From: Nocardia cyriacigeorgica NBRC 100375
GTDB taxonomy: Bacteria > Actinomycetota > Actinomycetes > Mycobacteriales > Mycobacteriaceae
Direction: 5' to 3'
NCBI RefSeq assembly: GCF_000308555.1
Contig: NZ_BAFY01000074.1
Span: forward strand, 30,282-94,281
DNA length: 64,000 nucleotides
Positions within the stretch are counted from its first letter, which is position 1; every line of letters begins with the position of its first letter. The translations under genes were made by a program, and so were the position numbers. The notes beneath the pieces were generated by a model that did not search any database, had not been told where the DNA came from, and saw only the letters and a list, made by a program, of their open reading frames with translations. Below are positions 7,704 to 17,300 of the stretch, in pieces.

Positions 7704-8973
7704 TCACTGCGAGCCGGCCTCGGGTGCGACGTGGGTAGCACCGGCTTCCTGCGCCATGCGAGAGCGCAGGTGCGCGGCACGAAGCATCAGATAGTCGCGT
7801 TCTGCGGTATTCGTCGTGCGCTGCGCGGCGGCCGTGTAGCAGGTGACGGCAGCCCGGTGATCACCCGCCATCTCGTAGAGGTGGCCGCGCACAGCCGCGA
7901 GCCGATGGCTGTCGGCGAGCGCGTCGGCGACGGTGTCGGTGAGCGCGAGACCCGCGGCCGGGCCGTCCACCATCGCGGTGGCGACCGCGCGGTTCAACGT
8001 CACCATCGGGTTCGGAGCGATGCGCTCGAGCAGCCGATACAGCGCCAGCACCCGCTCCCACTCGGTCTCTTCCGTCGAGGCGGCCTGCGCGTGCAGCACC
8101 GCGATCGCCGCCTGGATCTGGTACGGGCCGATCAGGCCGTGGTCCAACGTGGCCGTCGCGAGCCGGATCCCTTCGGCGATCGCCGTGCGATCCCAGCGGC
8201 CGCGATCTTGTTCGGGTAGCGGAATCAGCTCGCCGTGCGGGCCCGTCCTGGCGTCGCGGCGGGCGTCGGTCAGCAGCATGAGCGCGAGCAGCCCGCCGAC
8301 CTCGGGATCGTCGGGCAGGATCCGGTACACCGCGCGGGTCAGCCGGATCGCCTCGGCGGACAGGTCCGCGCGCCGCAGCCGATCACCGGTCATGGCGGTG
8401 TGCCCCTCGGTGAAGATCAGGTACAGCACATGCAGCACAGCGTCGAGGCGTGCGCGCCATTCGTCGTCGGCGGGCGGGGCGAACGGGCGGTCCAGGGCGG
8501 CCAGCCGCTTCTTGGCGCGGGTGATCCGCTGTGCCATCGTCGCCTCCGGCAGCAGGAAAGCCCGCGCGATTTCGGCGGTGGTGAGCCCGCCCGGCTCGCA
8601 AGGTCAGTGCGATCGCGCTCGCGGGTGGCAGCGCCGGATGGCAGCACAGGAACAGCAACATCAGCGAGTCGTCCTGGGCGGAGACGGACTCGGCGGGTTC
8701 GGGCTCGCGCAGGGCGACCACGGTCTCCCGGTTGCGCCGGGCGACCTCGGCGCGCACGGCGTCGGCCATGCGCCGCTGCGCCACCTGGATCAGCCAGCCA
8801 CGCGGATTGTCCGGCCTGCCCTCGACCGGCCACTGCGTGGCGGCGGCCAGCAGCGCCTCCTGCAGGGCGTCCTCGGCGGTGGGGAAATCGCCGAAACGGC
8901 GCACCAGCGTCGCGAGGACCTGCGGCGCCAGCTCACGCAGCAGGTCCTCGGTCGCGCGGTCGGCAGCGATCAC
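7704..8973 (-). pseudogene. ECF42-type RNA polymerase sigma factor broken by a frameshift
   Basis: Two frames together form one sigma factor with a long C-terminal extension. The 5' part carries sigma region 2 (DFPTAEDALQEALLAA, RGWLIQVAQRRMADAVR) and stays in frame up to SAIALTLRA. The remaining family sequence (GGLTTAEIARAFLLPEATMAQRITRAKKRL in short pieces) continues in another frame. The shift lies at about 8585-8600 and needs a 2-base loss or 1-base gain. The 3' part has the tetratricopeptide-like extension typical of ECF42. The GTG start overlaps the TGA of the DGPF gene by 4 bases. It is either a real inactivation or a sequencing error; neither can be excluded here. Confidence 0.8.
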
Positions 8974-9371
8974 CGTTCGGCGGCAGGTGCGCTCATCACC
9001 GCACGCACCTCGATGTACTCACCGATGGGGACACCACCGGGCCCGGGCGCGGCCGACGCCTCAGCGGCGATCTCGAGCGCACGTTCCTCGCTGTCGACGT
9101 CGACGATCCAGTACCCGGCCAGGAACTCCTTGGTCTCCGGGAACGGGCCGTCGGTGACCACCGGCGCGGTGCGGCCGTCGTAGCTGACGATCCGCGCTTC
9201 CTCGGGGCCGGCCAGGCCCTTGGCGTCCACCAGCTCGCCCGCCGCGGCGAGCTTCTCGCCGAGTTTGCGCTGAAAATCGATGTGCGCCGCGATGTCCTCC
9301 GGCGCCCACTCGTTGATCGGGATATCGCAGTTCGCGGTGCGGCCGTAGGTCTTGACCAGCATGTACTTCAT
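8970..9371 (-). CDS. YCII-related DGPF-domain protein, ECF42 partner
   Basis: This 133-residue small protein contains the diagnostic VTDGPFPETKEFLAGYWIVD segment. DGPF proteins are the conserved neighbours of ECF42 sigma factors and are thought to take part in their regulation or to be their targets; their chemistry is unknown. ATG 9371 was chosen because GAGGAG stands six bases upstream and because MKYMLVK is the normal family N-terminus; the open frame runs about 55 codons further without family similarity. It is the first gene of a two-gene unit, and its stop overlaps the start of the broken sigma gene. Confidence 0.88.
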   Translation of the reverse strand: MKYMLVKTYGRTANCDIPINEWAPEDIAAHIDFQRKLGEKLAAAGELVDAKGLAGPEEARIVSYDGRTAPVVTDGPFPETKEFLAGYWIVDVDSEERALEIAAEASAAPGPGGVPIGEYIEVRAVMSAPAAER

Positions 9372-9486
9372 TTCGGGCTCCTCATTCTCGGTGCGTCCGG
9401 CGACGCTCTCGTGAACAGGTCGGAGCCCGGCCGGCGGATTCGACACAGTTCTACGCGCAAGTTTTCGCGGTGGGTCATCTCGGTTG

Positions 9487-10707
9487 TCAGAACGGGATCG
9501 AGGTGTCGGCCAACCGGTCGGGATCCACGGCCTCACCGCCGAGGATCAGCTGCTTGACGCGGTCGGTGACATCCCAGACGTTGACGTTCATGCCTGCGAG
9601 CACGCGGTTGCCGCCATCGAGCCAGAACGCGACGAATTCCCGGGCAGCCAGGTCCCCGCGCACCACCACCCGCTCGTATTCGCCCGGTGCCGTATAGCCG
9701 GTGTACTCCATGCCGAGGTCGTATTGATCGGTGAAGAAGTACGGCAGCCGGTCGTAGACCGCGTCCTTGCCGAGCATGGTCGCCGCCGCGACCGCGGGCT
9801 GGTTCAGCGCATTGGCCCAGTGCTCCACCCGGATCCGGCGCCCGAGCAGCGGATGATCCTGCTCGGCGATATCGCCGACCGCGACGATATCGGGGTCGCT
9901 GGTGGCCAGGTGCGCGTCCACCAGCACACCGGCGTCGACGGCGAGGCCCGCCTCGGCGGCGAGTTCGATGTTCGGCCTGGCGCCCACGGCGATCAGGACC
10001 GCGTCCGCCTCGATGACGGTGCCGTCGCCGAGCCGCACCCCGGTGGCCGTCGCGTCACGGGTGACGATCTCGGCCACCTGCGCACCCAACCGCAGGTCCA
10101 CGCCGTGCGCCCGGTGCAGATCGGCGAACACCGCACCCATCTCCGCTCCCAGCGCGTTGAGCAGGGGCGCCTCGGCGGCCTCGATGATCGTCACCTCGAC
10201 CTCGGCCACCCGCGCGGCGGCCGCCACCTCGAGCCCGATCCAGCCCGCGCCGATGATGGCCAGGCGGCCGGCGTCGCGCAGCACCTCGATCAGCGTGTTC
10301 GAATCGTCGACGGTGCGCAGGGTGTAGACCTTTCGGGCGTCCGCGCCGGGAATGGGCAGGCGGCGTGGGGTGGCGCCGGTGGCAAGGGCCAGTTTGTCGT
10401 AGGGCAGGGTGGAACCGTCCGGCAGCGAGACCGTCTTGGCGCCCCGGTCGATCGCGGTGACGGCGGTGCCGAGCCGCAGATCCACATGATGGTCGCGATA
10501 CCAGGGCCTGTCTTCGACGGTGAAATCGTTGAAGACCTTCTTGCCTGCCAGATACTCCTTCGACAGCGGCGGCCGCTCGTAGGGCAGCTGCTCCTCGTCG
10601 GTCAGCAGGGTGATGGTTCCGTCGAAGTCGTTGTCGCGCAGGGCTTGTGCGACTTTGGCGCCGCCGAGACCACCACCGACGACGACGAAATGCTGCCCAG
10701 AGGTCAT
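9487..10707 (-). CDS. FAD-dependent NAD(P)H oxidoreductase, ferredoxin-reductase type
   Basis: This 406-residue flavoprotein has two Rossmann nucleotide sites. FAD binds at the N-terminus (FVVVGGGLGGAKVAQAL) and NAD(P)H at about residue 145 (LAIIGAGWIGLEVAAAAR). LPYERPPLSKEYL, the FAD motif VGARPNIELA and the downstream VAVGDIAE are also present. This pattern is that of reductases feeding electrons from NADH to ferredoxins of cytochrome P450 or dioxygenase systems; no such partner is adjacent, so the physiological acceptor is unknown. ATG 10707 is preferred over an upstream ATG because GAGGAG lies 7 bases before it. Confidence 0.88.
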   Translation of the reverse strand: MTSGQHFVVVGGGLGGAKVAQALRDNDFDGTITLLTDEEQLPYERPPLSKEYLAGKKVFNDFTVEDRPWYRDHHVDLRLGTAVTAIDRGAKTVSLPDGSTLPYDKLALATGATPRRLPIPGADARKVYTLRTVDDSNTLIEVLRDAGRLAIIGAGWIGLEVAAAARVAEVEVTIIEAAEAPLLNALGAEMGAVFADLHRAHGVDLRLGAQVAEIVTRDATATGVRLGDGTVIEADAVLIAVGARPNIELAAEAGLAVDAGVLVDAHLATSDPDIVAVGDIAEQDHPLLGRRIRVEHWANALNQPAVAAATMLGKDAVYDRLPYFFTDQYDLGMEYTGYTAPGEYERVVVRGDLAAREFVAFWLDGGNRVLAGMNVNVWDVTDRVKQLILGGEAVDPDRLADTSIPF

Positions 10708-10870
10708 ATGCGGACTCCTCAACGCCAGGCGAATCGAGCTCCTCTGATCTCAGCTTAGGTGCGTGCGGCACACCGAAACGCCGAATGCGGGAACGAATCG
10801 GCGCGACCGATGGTTGTCGGTACCAGAGCGGCTCCGCCGCCGTACCAGTCTGCGATCGAGAGGAATCGAC

Positions 10871-11524
10871 GTGAGCAACACCGCCGGAGACGCCAAGGGC
10901 AAAGATGTCGCCGACTTCTGGTTTGATCCGCTGTGCCCGTGGTGCTGGATCACCTCGCGGTGGATTCTCGAGGTGGAGAAGGTGCGCGATATCGAGGCGC
11001 GCTTCCACGTCATGAGCCTGGCCGTGCTGAACGAAGGCCGTGACCTGCCGCCGCAGTACCAGGAGCTGATGGCAAGCGGCTGGGGGCCGGTGCGGGTGGC
11101 CATCGCGGCGGCGCGTGAGCACGGCGACAAGGTGCTCGCCCCGCTCTATACCGCGATGGGCTCCCGGATCCACGACCGCAGGGCCGAATACGAGCGCGCC
11201 ACCACCGCGGAGACGTTGGCGGCCGTCATCGCCGACGCCCTCGCCGAAACCGGTCTGCCCGCCGAGCTGGCCGAGGCGGCGCACAGCACCGACTACGACG
11301 CCGAGCTGCGGGAAAGCCATCACGCCGGTATGGACAAGGTCGGCAAGGACGTCGGCACTCCCACCATTCACGTCAACGGCGTGGCGTTCTTCGGGCCCGT
11401 GCTCTCCCGCATCCCGCGCGGCGAGGACGCGGGCAAGGTCTGGGACGGCGTCGTCGCCCTGGCGTCGTACCCGCACTTCTTCGAGCTCAAGCGCACCCGC
11501 ACCGAAGAGCCGGCATTCGACTGA
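10871..11524 (+). CDS. mycothiol-dependent DsbA-fold reductase (Rv2466c-like)
   Basis: This 217-residue thioredoxin-fold protein has the active site [13 protein letters not shown] at about residues 17-29 and the cis-Pro segment [10 protein letters not shown]. Rv2466c is a cytoplasmic mycothiol-dependent oxidoreductase that also reductively activates nitro prodrugs, and it is next to pepN and rpiB in M. tuberculosis as it is here. GTG 10871 follows AGAGAGGAATCGAC, a good binding site; the upstream part of the open frame has no family similarity. Its TGA directly abuts the TGA of the convergent M48 protease gene. Confidence 0.9.
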   Translation: MSNTAGDAKGKDVADFWFDPLCPWCWITSRWILEVEKVRDIEARFHVMSLAVLNEGRDLPPQYQELMASGWGPVRVAIAAAREHGDKVLAPLYTAMGSRIHDRRAEYERATTAETLAAVIADALAETGLPAELAEAAHSTDYDAELRESHHAGMDKVGKDVGTPTIHVNGVAFFGPVLSRIPRGEDAGKVWDGVVALASYPHFFELKRTRTEEPAFD

Positions 11525-12658
11525 TCAGGCGACCGGCTTCGGCGGCAGGCTCGGGACCTCGCCGTAGGGGCCGTACGGATGCTGACCGGGCGGGAGTTGT
11601 GGGGGCGGACTCGGGCGCCAGAAGAGGCGGCCGTGCCTGCTGCGATCGCGCAGCGCCCACATCCGCCAGGTCAGTACCGGGTGGGTGGACAGGGCGTTGA
11701 CGATCCAGACGAAGAAGCCCTTCTCCTGCGCGGCGCGGTCGGCCATCTCGTCGAAGCCGACCATGGTGTTCATGTACTTACCCGCGGCGAGGGTGCCCAT
11801 GGCCGCGCGGGCGCCCTCGTGCCGGTTGCAGAAGCCGTGGTTGTCGGCGGTGTACTCCTGCGAGCGGATCAGCGAGCTGCCGATGATCGGCAGGAACGGC
11901 ACCAGGAACATGCCGAGCTGACGCCAATATGAGGTGTGCCCGGCCGCGATATGCCCGACCTCGTGGCCGATGATGAACGCCAGCGCGTCCGGTTCACGAG
12001 CGGCGCCGCCGATTTCGAACAGATCGCTGTAGACCACCACGAACCGGCGGAACCCGTGACCGGAGGCGAAGGCGTTGATCTGGCCGTTGCCGAGCACCAC
12101 ATAGGCATCCGGAGCCTTCGCCATGCCGAACCGCGCCGCCGCCTCCTGCACCATCCGGTAGCCCTCCGGGAATTGGGTCGGCGACATCTTCACCCCGTTG
12201 ACCCGCTGGGTCGCGTAGTTCACGCCACGGCCGAACCAGATCAGGATCGGCGCGAACACCAGCGCCAGGATGTATTCGTTCACATTGCCGAACACCAGCA
12301 GCAACGCCGCGAACAGATACGCCAGCGCCGTCAGCGCCACCACCACGATGAGCAGCGGGATCTCCCACAGATGCCGGGCGGGCATGCCGAACGGCGACAG
12401 CCCTCGCGGCTGCCTGCTCGGCGGCACGGCAGGTGGCACCGGCGCGGACCCGTAGGCGGGGTAGCCGGCGGTGGGGTAGCCGGGCATACCGGGGTACGGC
12501 GCCGACGGATAGGCCGTCGGCGGGGCGGTCTGTGGTGGCTGCGGAACGTCGCTCGATTCGGACCCGGACGAGGAACCCTGCGGCGCGTTCTTGCGCAACC
12601 ACTCTGGCTGCCCCCCGGACTGATCGGCCTGCGGACGCTGAGGATCGATCGGTTGCAT
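11525..12658 (-). CDS. M48-family membrane zinc metalloprotease
   Basis: This 377-residue protein has a proline-, tyrosine- and glycine-rich cytoplasmic N-terminus (about residues 1-95), two adjacent membrane helices at about residues 100-145, then a peptidase domain with the zinc motif HEVGHIAAGH and a downstream SQEYTADNHGF that supplies the third ligand. Relatives such as HtpX process or remove membrane proteins under envelope stress. The P-rich N-terminus is an actinobacterial addition. ATG 12658 is the only plausible start and faces rpiB across a 178-base divergent spacer. Confidence 0.85.
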   Translation of the reverse strand: MQPIDPQRPQADQSGGQPEWLRKNAPQGSSSGSESSDVPQPPQTAPPTAYPSAPYPGMPGYPTAGYPAYGSAPVPPAVPPSRQPRGLSPFGMPARHLWEIPLLIVVVALTALAYLFAALLLVFGNVNEYILALVFAPILIWFGRGVNYATQRVNGVKMSPTQFPEGYRMVQEAAARFGMAKAPDAYVVLGNGQINAFASGHGFRRFVVVYSDLFEIGGAAREPDALAFIIGHEVGHIAAGHTSYWRQLGMFLVPFLPIIGSSLIRSQEYTADNHGFCNRHEGARAAMGTLAAGKYMNTMVGFDEMADRAAQEKGFFVWIVNALSTHPVLTWRMWALRDRSRHGRLFWRPSPPPQLPPGQHPYGPYGEVPSLPPKPVA

Positions 12659-12836
12659 GGACGCCCACTCTATTCAGATCGGGCCGGTCGAGTCGGGTCG
12701 CAGGCGCCGCCCGAGCAGGGTGTGGCCACCGCCACAGCGCGCCAGTGCGCGACGTCGCCGAACCGCCCGGTGGGCGGACCCAACCCCTGCCCGCACCCTC
12801 GACGGAGCCGCATTACAGCGCGGATAGGATTCCCCC

Positions 12837-13310
<474 letters not shown>

Positions 13311-13327
13311 ACCGGCCGTATTCGACA

Positions 13328-14125
13328 GTGCCGGAGGGTCATACGCTGCACCGCCTGGCGAAGCTGCATCAGCAGCGGCTGGCAGGCGGTGTGGTGCGGG
13401 TGTCGAGCCCGCAGGGCAAGTTCGCCGACGGTGCCGCGCGGGTGGACCGGCAGGTGCTGGTCCGGTCCGAGGCCTGGGGTAAACACCTGCTGCACCACTA
13501 CGAATCCGGGCTGGTCGTGCACGTGCATCTCGGTTTGTACGGCAGCTTCACCGAATCGGCGATGCCGATGGGGGAGCCGGTCGGGCAGGTCCGGATGCGG
13601 CTGGCCGGCACCGATTTCGGGACCGACCTGCGTGGGCCGACCGCCTGCGAGGTGCTGACCGCCCCCGAGGCCGGCGCCCTCGTCGACCGGCTCGGCCCCG
13701 ATCCGCTGCGCCGGGGCGCCGATCCGGAGCGGGCCTGGCGGCGGATTCAGCGTTCCCGCAGGATGATCGGCTCACTGCTGATGGATCAGCAGGTCATCGC
13801 GGGCGTCGGCAACGTCTACCGCGCCGAGGTGCTTTACCGGCACGGCATCGCGCCGCAGCGGCCGGGCACCGCGCTCTCCCGCGACGAATGGGACGCGCTG
13901 TGGGCGGATCTGGTGCAGCTGATGCGGGTGGGGGTGCGCCGCGGCAAGATGCATGTGGTGCGGCCGGAACACGATCACGGCGAACCGTCCTACGCGCCGG
14001 ACCGTCCACGCACGTACGTCTATCGCCGGGCGGGCGCACCCTGCCGGATCTGCGGTACACCGGTAGCTCATTCGGTGCTGGAGGGGCGAAACCTCTTCTG
14101 GTGCCCGATATGTCAGCCGAGTTGA
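13328..14125 (+). CDS. nei: Fpg/Nei-family DNA glycosylase (Nei2-like, Rv2464c homologue)
   Basis: This 265-residue base-excision repair enzyme removes oxidised bases and cuts the abasic site. Translation from GTG 13328 places Pro and Glu directly after the initiator (PEGHTLHRLA), the catalytic pair of the family. The helix-two-turn-helix with Lys/Asn is seen in DQQVIAGVGNVYRAEVLYRHGI. The zinc finger at the C-terminus has CRIC and CPIC. The open frame extends far upstream through rpiB but has no family similarity there. It is probably co-transcribed with rpiB. Confidence 0.92.
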   Translation: MPEGHTLHRLAKLHQQRLAGGVVRVSSPQGKFADGAARVDRQVLVRSEAWGKHLLHHYESGLVVHVHLGLYGSFTESAMPMGEPVGQVRMRLAGTDFGTDLRGPTACEVLTAPEAGALVDRLGPDPLRRGADPERAWRRIQRSRRMIGSLLMDQQVIAGVGNVYRAEVLYRHGIAPQRPGTALSRDEWDALWADLVQLMRVGVRRGKMHVVRPEHDHGEPSYAPDRPRTYVYRRAGAPCRICGTPVAHSVLEGRNLFWCPICQPS

Positions 14126-14212
14126 GCGGCGCTCGGCCTAGTCGCCTGTCCGCGGATGGCTCAGCGGATTCGCTCCGCGTGTCGGATGATTCGCGGGTGT
14201 CGTGTCGGCCTT

Positions 14213-15178
14213 TCAACCGGCAACCGCCGCCCCCATCTCCGCCTCGTCGGCATCGGCGAGCGCGAATCGGCGCCCGCCCGCGGTCTTGGCCGAGTACATC
14301 GCCCGGTCCGCCCGGCGCAGCAGATCGGTGAAATCGCACGGGCTGCCCGGCGGTGAGTACGCGGTGCCGACGCTCGCCGACACCGGCACCGGACCCGCCG
14401 ACGACCACACCGGATCACGCAGCGCGGCCACGATGCGATGGGCGAGATCGCCCAGGTTGTTGCGCGGCGGATTGGTGGCCAGCACGAATTCGTCACCGCC
14501 GTAGCGGCAGATGACGGTGTCGGGCGGGCATACCTCGCGCAGCCGGTTGGCCAGGTCCACCAGCACCTCGTCACCCACGGCATGCCCGTAGCCGTCGTTG
14601 ATCTGCTTGAAGCGGTCCAGATCGATCAGCAGCAGCCCGATTCCGCGCGTCGGGTCCGCGGCCATCAAACGCACCCGATCTTGCAGCAGCGTGCGATTGG
14701 CGAGGTCGGTCAGCGCATCGTGGGTGGCCTCGTGGCGCAGCCGGTGCTGCAGGGCGGCGATTTCCTGCACCCGCACCGAGACCGCTGCCGAGATGTGCTG
14801 TTCCTGCTGGGCCAGGGCACGTTCCTGCAGGGCCTGGGCGTAGCTGTCGATGGCCTGGCTGGCCACGAACGGCCACCTGGTCGCCGTCAGCGATCCGGGT
14901 GGGCCCGCGCGGAACCCGAGCAGCGTGCGAGTCGCCTGGGCCAGCATGCGAATTCGTTCCAGCGGCGCCTCGGCCAGCCGGGCGCCGAGCATTCTGGCTT
15001 CGAGCACCGGAAACGGTTCGGATCCGGCCAGTTCGAGCAGGCGCTCGATAATCTCGATCAGAACAGGTTCCAGCTGTTGTGGGGCCGCCTCGACCCCGGG
15101 CTCGGCGCATACCGTGCGCGCCCATGCCCGTGCGGTCGCGGCGACCGGCGGTCGGTCCTCAGCCGGCATGGCGCTCAC
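14213..15178 (-). CDS. GGDEF-domain diguanylate cyclase
   Basis: This 321-residue soluble protein has an N-terminal helical sensor-like region (about 1-150) and a coiled linker followed by a complete GGDEF domain at about 155-310. DRFKQINDGYGHAVGDEVL and RYGGDEFVLA show that metal- and substrate-binding residues are kept, so cyclic di-GMP synthesis is expected. No membrane segment and no EAL domain are present. An RxxD inhibitory site is not obvious. Start is GTG 15178, with an alternative ATG three codons on. The signal sensed by the N-terminal region is unknown. Confidence 0.85.
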   Translation of the reverse strand: MSAMPAEDRPPVAATARAWARTVCAEPGVEAAPQQLEPVLIEIIERLLELAGSEPFPVLEARMLGARLAEAPLERIRMLAQATRTLLGFRAGPPGSLTATRWPFVASQAIDSYAQALQERALAQQEQHISAAVSVRVQEIAALQHRLRHEATHDALTDLANRTLLQDRVRLMAADPTRGIGLLLIDLDRFKQINDGYGHAVGDEVLVDLANRLREVCPPDTVICRYGGDEFVLATNPPRNNLGDLAHRIVAALRDPVWSSAGPVPVSASVGTAYSPPGSPCDFTDLLRRADRAMYSAKTAGGRRFALADADEAEMGAAVAG

Positions 15179-15507
15179 CGGACACAGGTGACGACTCCGC
15201 GCGGGCTCCCCGATCCGAGCCCGACACCGGCGTCACACCGGTCGTTCTCACTGCTACGCGGATGGTCCACCTCGTCGGGTGCACGCTCACCGCCCCCTTT
15301 CCAGATACCCCCGTCCGGCAAAAAGGATCCTAGCAAGCCGATCGGCCTCGAAAAACGGCGTTCTGCAACGAGTTCTCGGTGCGCAGCCACGGGCGATCGG
15401 GTATGTGATCGCTGTGCGGCCGAGAGTGTTACACACCAATTCCGGTTAGCTCGAAAATCGCCGGGAGACCGTCGCGGGGCCGCCCGTGTGCCGGGGCAGG
15501 GGGCTGA
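15179..15507. other. intergenic region between the GGDEF gene and the tRNA genes
   Basis: About 330 bases hold no supported gene. Short frames here lack ribosome binding sites and codon bias. The segment from 15295 to 15450 is less GC-rich than its surroundings and would contain the promoter of the minus-strand GGDEF gene, although no clear hexamers could be chosen. Confidence 0.5.
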
Positions 15508-15538
15508 TTGGCGTTACCGGAGGCGAGTTCGGTACAGT
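15508..15538 (+). promoter_or_regulatory. candidate promoter of the tRNA pair
   Basis: A TTGGCG hexamer (15508-15513) and a TACAGT hexamer (15533-15538) are 19 bases apart, about 48 bases before the tRNA-Gly. The spacer is slightly long, so the choice of -35 is uncertain. Confidence 0.35.
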
Positions 15539-15585
15539 CGCTCATGCACACGACATCGTGGCGATCCCATCGATGTCGTATGCCT

Positions 15586-15656
<71 letters not shown>

Positions 15657-15688
15657 CATACGCAATATGCTCGCCCCTGGCGAGGCCT

Positions 15689-15765
<77 letters not shown>

Positions 15766-15772
15766 TCGGAAT

Positions 15773-15800
15773 AAGCCCCTGACCAGTTGGCCAGGGGCTT
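15773..15800 (+). terminator. bidirectional terminator after tRNA-Pro
   Basis: A perfect 9-bp stem (AAGCCCCTG with CAGGGGCTT) closes a 10-base loop. The 3' arm runs into TTT on the plus strand and the 5' arm gives AA/TT on the other, so it can end both the tRNA transcript and the convergent MerR gene (stop at 15814). Confidence 0.75.
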
Positions 15801-15813
15801 TCTGCGGTCGAGA

Positions 15814-16530
15814 TCAGACGCCGTCGGTGGCCATCGGCGCGGGCAGTTCCGCATGCCGGGCGAAGGCCTGATCGATCAACTCCGAGGCGGCTCGGGTGGC
15901 GATCAGGCGGGCGATCGCGAGGTCGGTTTCGAGCTTGGTCCGGTCCTTGGGCGTGCGGGCCGACTGTTCGTAGCTCTGGCCCGCCAGCAGGTAGAAGACC
16001 TCGGAGGCGTAGCGGTCGGCGATCCGGTCGCAATCGGCCCGAAGCCGCTCGACGAACTGGAAGGTCGCGTCCACCTCGAGCCCGGCATCGCTGAGCCGGG
16101 TCGCCAGGTCGCAGCAGCGCGGGTTTGTCACCCGGTAGGCGTCGAGGGGATCGTCGCTGGCGGCCAGGGCCTGCTTCACGTAATCCGGTAGCTCCGGTTG
16201 CGCCTCGCGTTCCTTCGGCTCATCCGCCGGCCGGGAGCCGGTCGACGGCTCGGCGGCCGGCTGATCGGCGACCCCAAGCACGTCGGCGAGGCCGTCGCCG
16301 CGATCCCAGGCATCGAGCAGTTCGCGGATGCCATTGAGCTTCATGCCGCGCCCGAGTAGGCGGCTGATCGTTTGCAGCCGGTTCAAGTGGTCGGACCCGT
16401 AGTAGCCGATCCGTCCCCGAACATCGGGTGACGGCAAGAGCCCCCGTTCGTGGTACACGCGCACGCTGCGCACGGTGGTATCGGCTACCCGCGCCAGTTC
16501 GTCGATCGTGTACTCCGCCTCTGCTGCCAT
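15814..16530 (-). CDS. MerR-family transcriptional regulator
   Basis: This 238-residue protein has an N-terminal winged helix-turn-helix of the MerR type at about residues 6-75 (YTIDELARVADTTVRSVRVYHE, then GYYGSDHLNRLQTISRLL). An acidic linker and a helical C-terminal effector region of about 120 residues follow, without metal-binding cysteines of the MerR/ZntR kind. MerR proteins act at promoters with unusually spaced hexamers. ATG 16530 was chosen since the HTH then starts at residue 7; the long upstream open frame has no similarity. It is divergent from the WhiB-like gene, so the two may share the 265-base control region. The effector is unknown. Confidence 0.8.
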   Translation of the reverse strand: MAAEAEYTIDELARVADTTVRSVRVYHERGLLPSPDVRGRIGYYGSDHLNRLQTISRLLGRGMKLNGIRELLDAWDRGDGLADVLGVADQPAAEPSTGSRPADEPKEREAQPELPDYVKQALAASDDPLDAYRVTNPRCCDLATRLSDAGLEVDATFQFVERLRADCDRIADRYASEVFYLLAGQSYEQSARTPKDRTKLETDLAIARLIATRAASELIDQAFARHAELPAPMATDGV

Positions 16531-16795
16531 GCCTACTAGGAAACCACACTCAAGCCCGGAGAAACATGGTACGTAGCTAAACGAACCGTTAAATAGCGGT
16601 TCGAAGCCAGCGGGCCCCAGATTTCGATGTGCCGTTATTTGGCGGTATGAGTGCTTGCTCACATCCGAACCGTCGGTTACCGTTCTTACACAGCTTTCGA
16701 GCTGCCTTCCGGGGACTGTTGAGCAGCCCTGACGACCGCCCGACCACAGGACACGCTGCTGTTCGCGCGTGCCCGCGGCTTCCCCGGAGACGGCC

Positions 16796-17248
16796 ATGAG
16801 CATTGTGCAGATTTTCCCGCAGGCTGTGAAACCAACTGCGAGCAACAAGGTTTCGACGCTGCCGACCAAGGCTGCGCAACGCCCGCCCTGCGCGGACCTT
16901 CCCGACAACTGGGACCTGGACACGGGGACGCCTGCGGCCTGGCATGCGGCTGTCGAGACCTGTTCCAGGTGTCCGCTATTCCTCCAGTGTCGCCAATTGG
17001 CGCAGACTCTCATTGCTCGAGGCGACGGTCCGCGCGCGATGATCTGGGCCGGGGTCGCCTACGACAACTCGGGTAACGTCGTCGAGAATCTGGACCGGCA
17101 CCGGGCGGTGCCGCTCGACCACAAGCGTCCGATGCGTATCATTCGCACCGGCGCCCGGCCACTAGGCACCGAATCGGTGGTCACGGCGCCGCGTAGGCGG
17201 ATCGTGCTCGGCCGCCCGTTGACCTCGACCGGCACCGACGGACGGTGA
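16796..17248 (+). CDS. WhiB-like iron-sulfur regulator (WhiB6-like)
   Basis: The 150-residue protein has the four-cysteine cluster of WhiB proteins: one Cys in PPCADLPDN, then the C-x2-C-x5-C set in CSRCPLFLQC. The usual G-[VI]-W-G-G turn is replaced by AMIWAGVAY, a form close to the WAG of WhiB6. A basic C-terminal tail (RPMRIIRTGARP, APRRRIVLGRP) would contact DNA. WhiB6 controls ESX-1 genes in mycobacteria, so this is a candidate regulator for the ESX locus downstream; that link is inference. ATG 16796 has GGAGA five bases upstream. Confidence 0.75.
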   Translation: MSIVQIFPQAVKPTASNKVSTLPTKAAQRPPCADLPDNWDLDTGTPAAWHAAVETCSRCPLFLQCRQLAQTLIARGDGPRAMIWAGVAYDNSGNVVENLDRHRAVPLDHKRPMRIIRTGARPLGTESVVTAPRRRIVLGRPLTSTGTDGR

Positions 17249-17300
17249 CGGTTACGGCAAACCGACTTCCGAGCAAACTCGTTCTGATGGTGGGCAACTC

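Noticed and set aside
8585..8600. Programmed ribosomal frameshift in the sigma-factor gene
   Set aside because: No slippery heptamer or downstream pseudoknot is visible, and ECF42 genes are normally in one frame; mutation or sequencing error is the simpler explanation.
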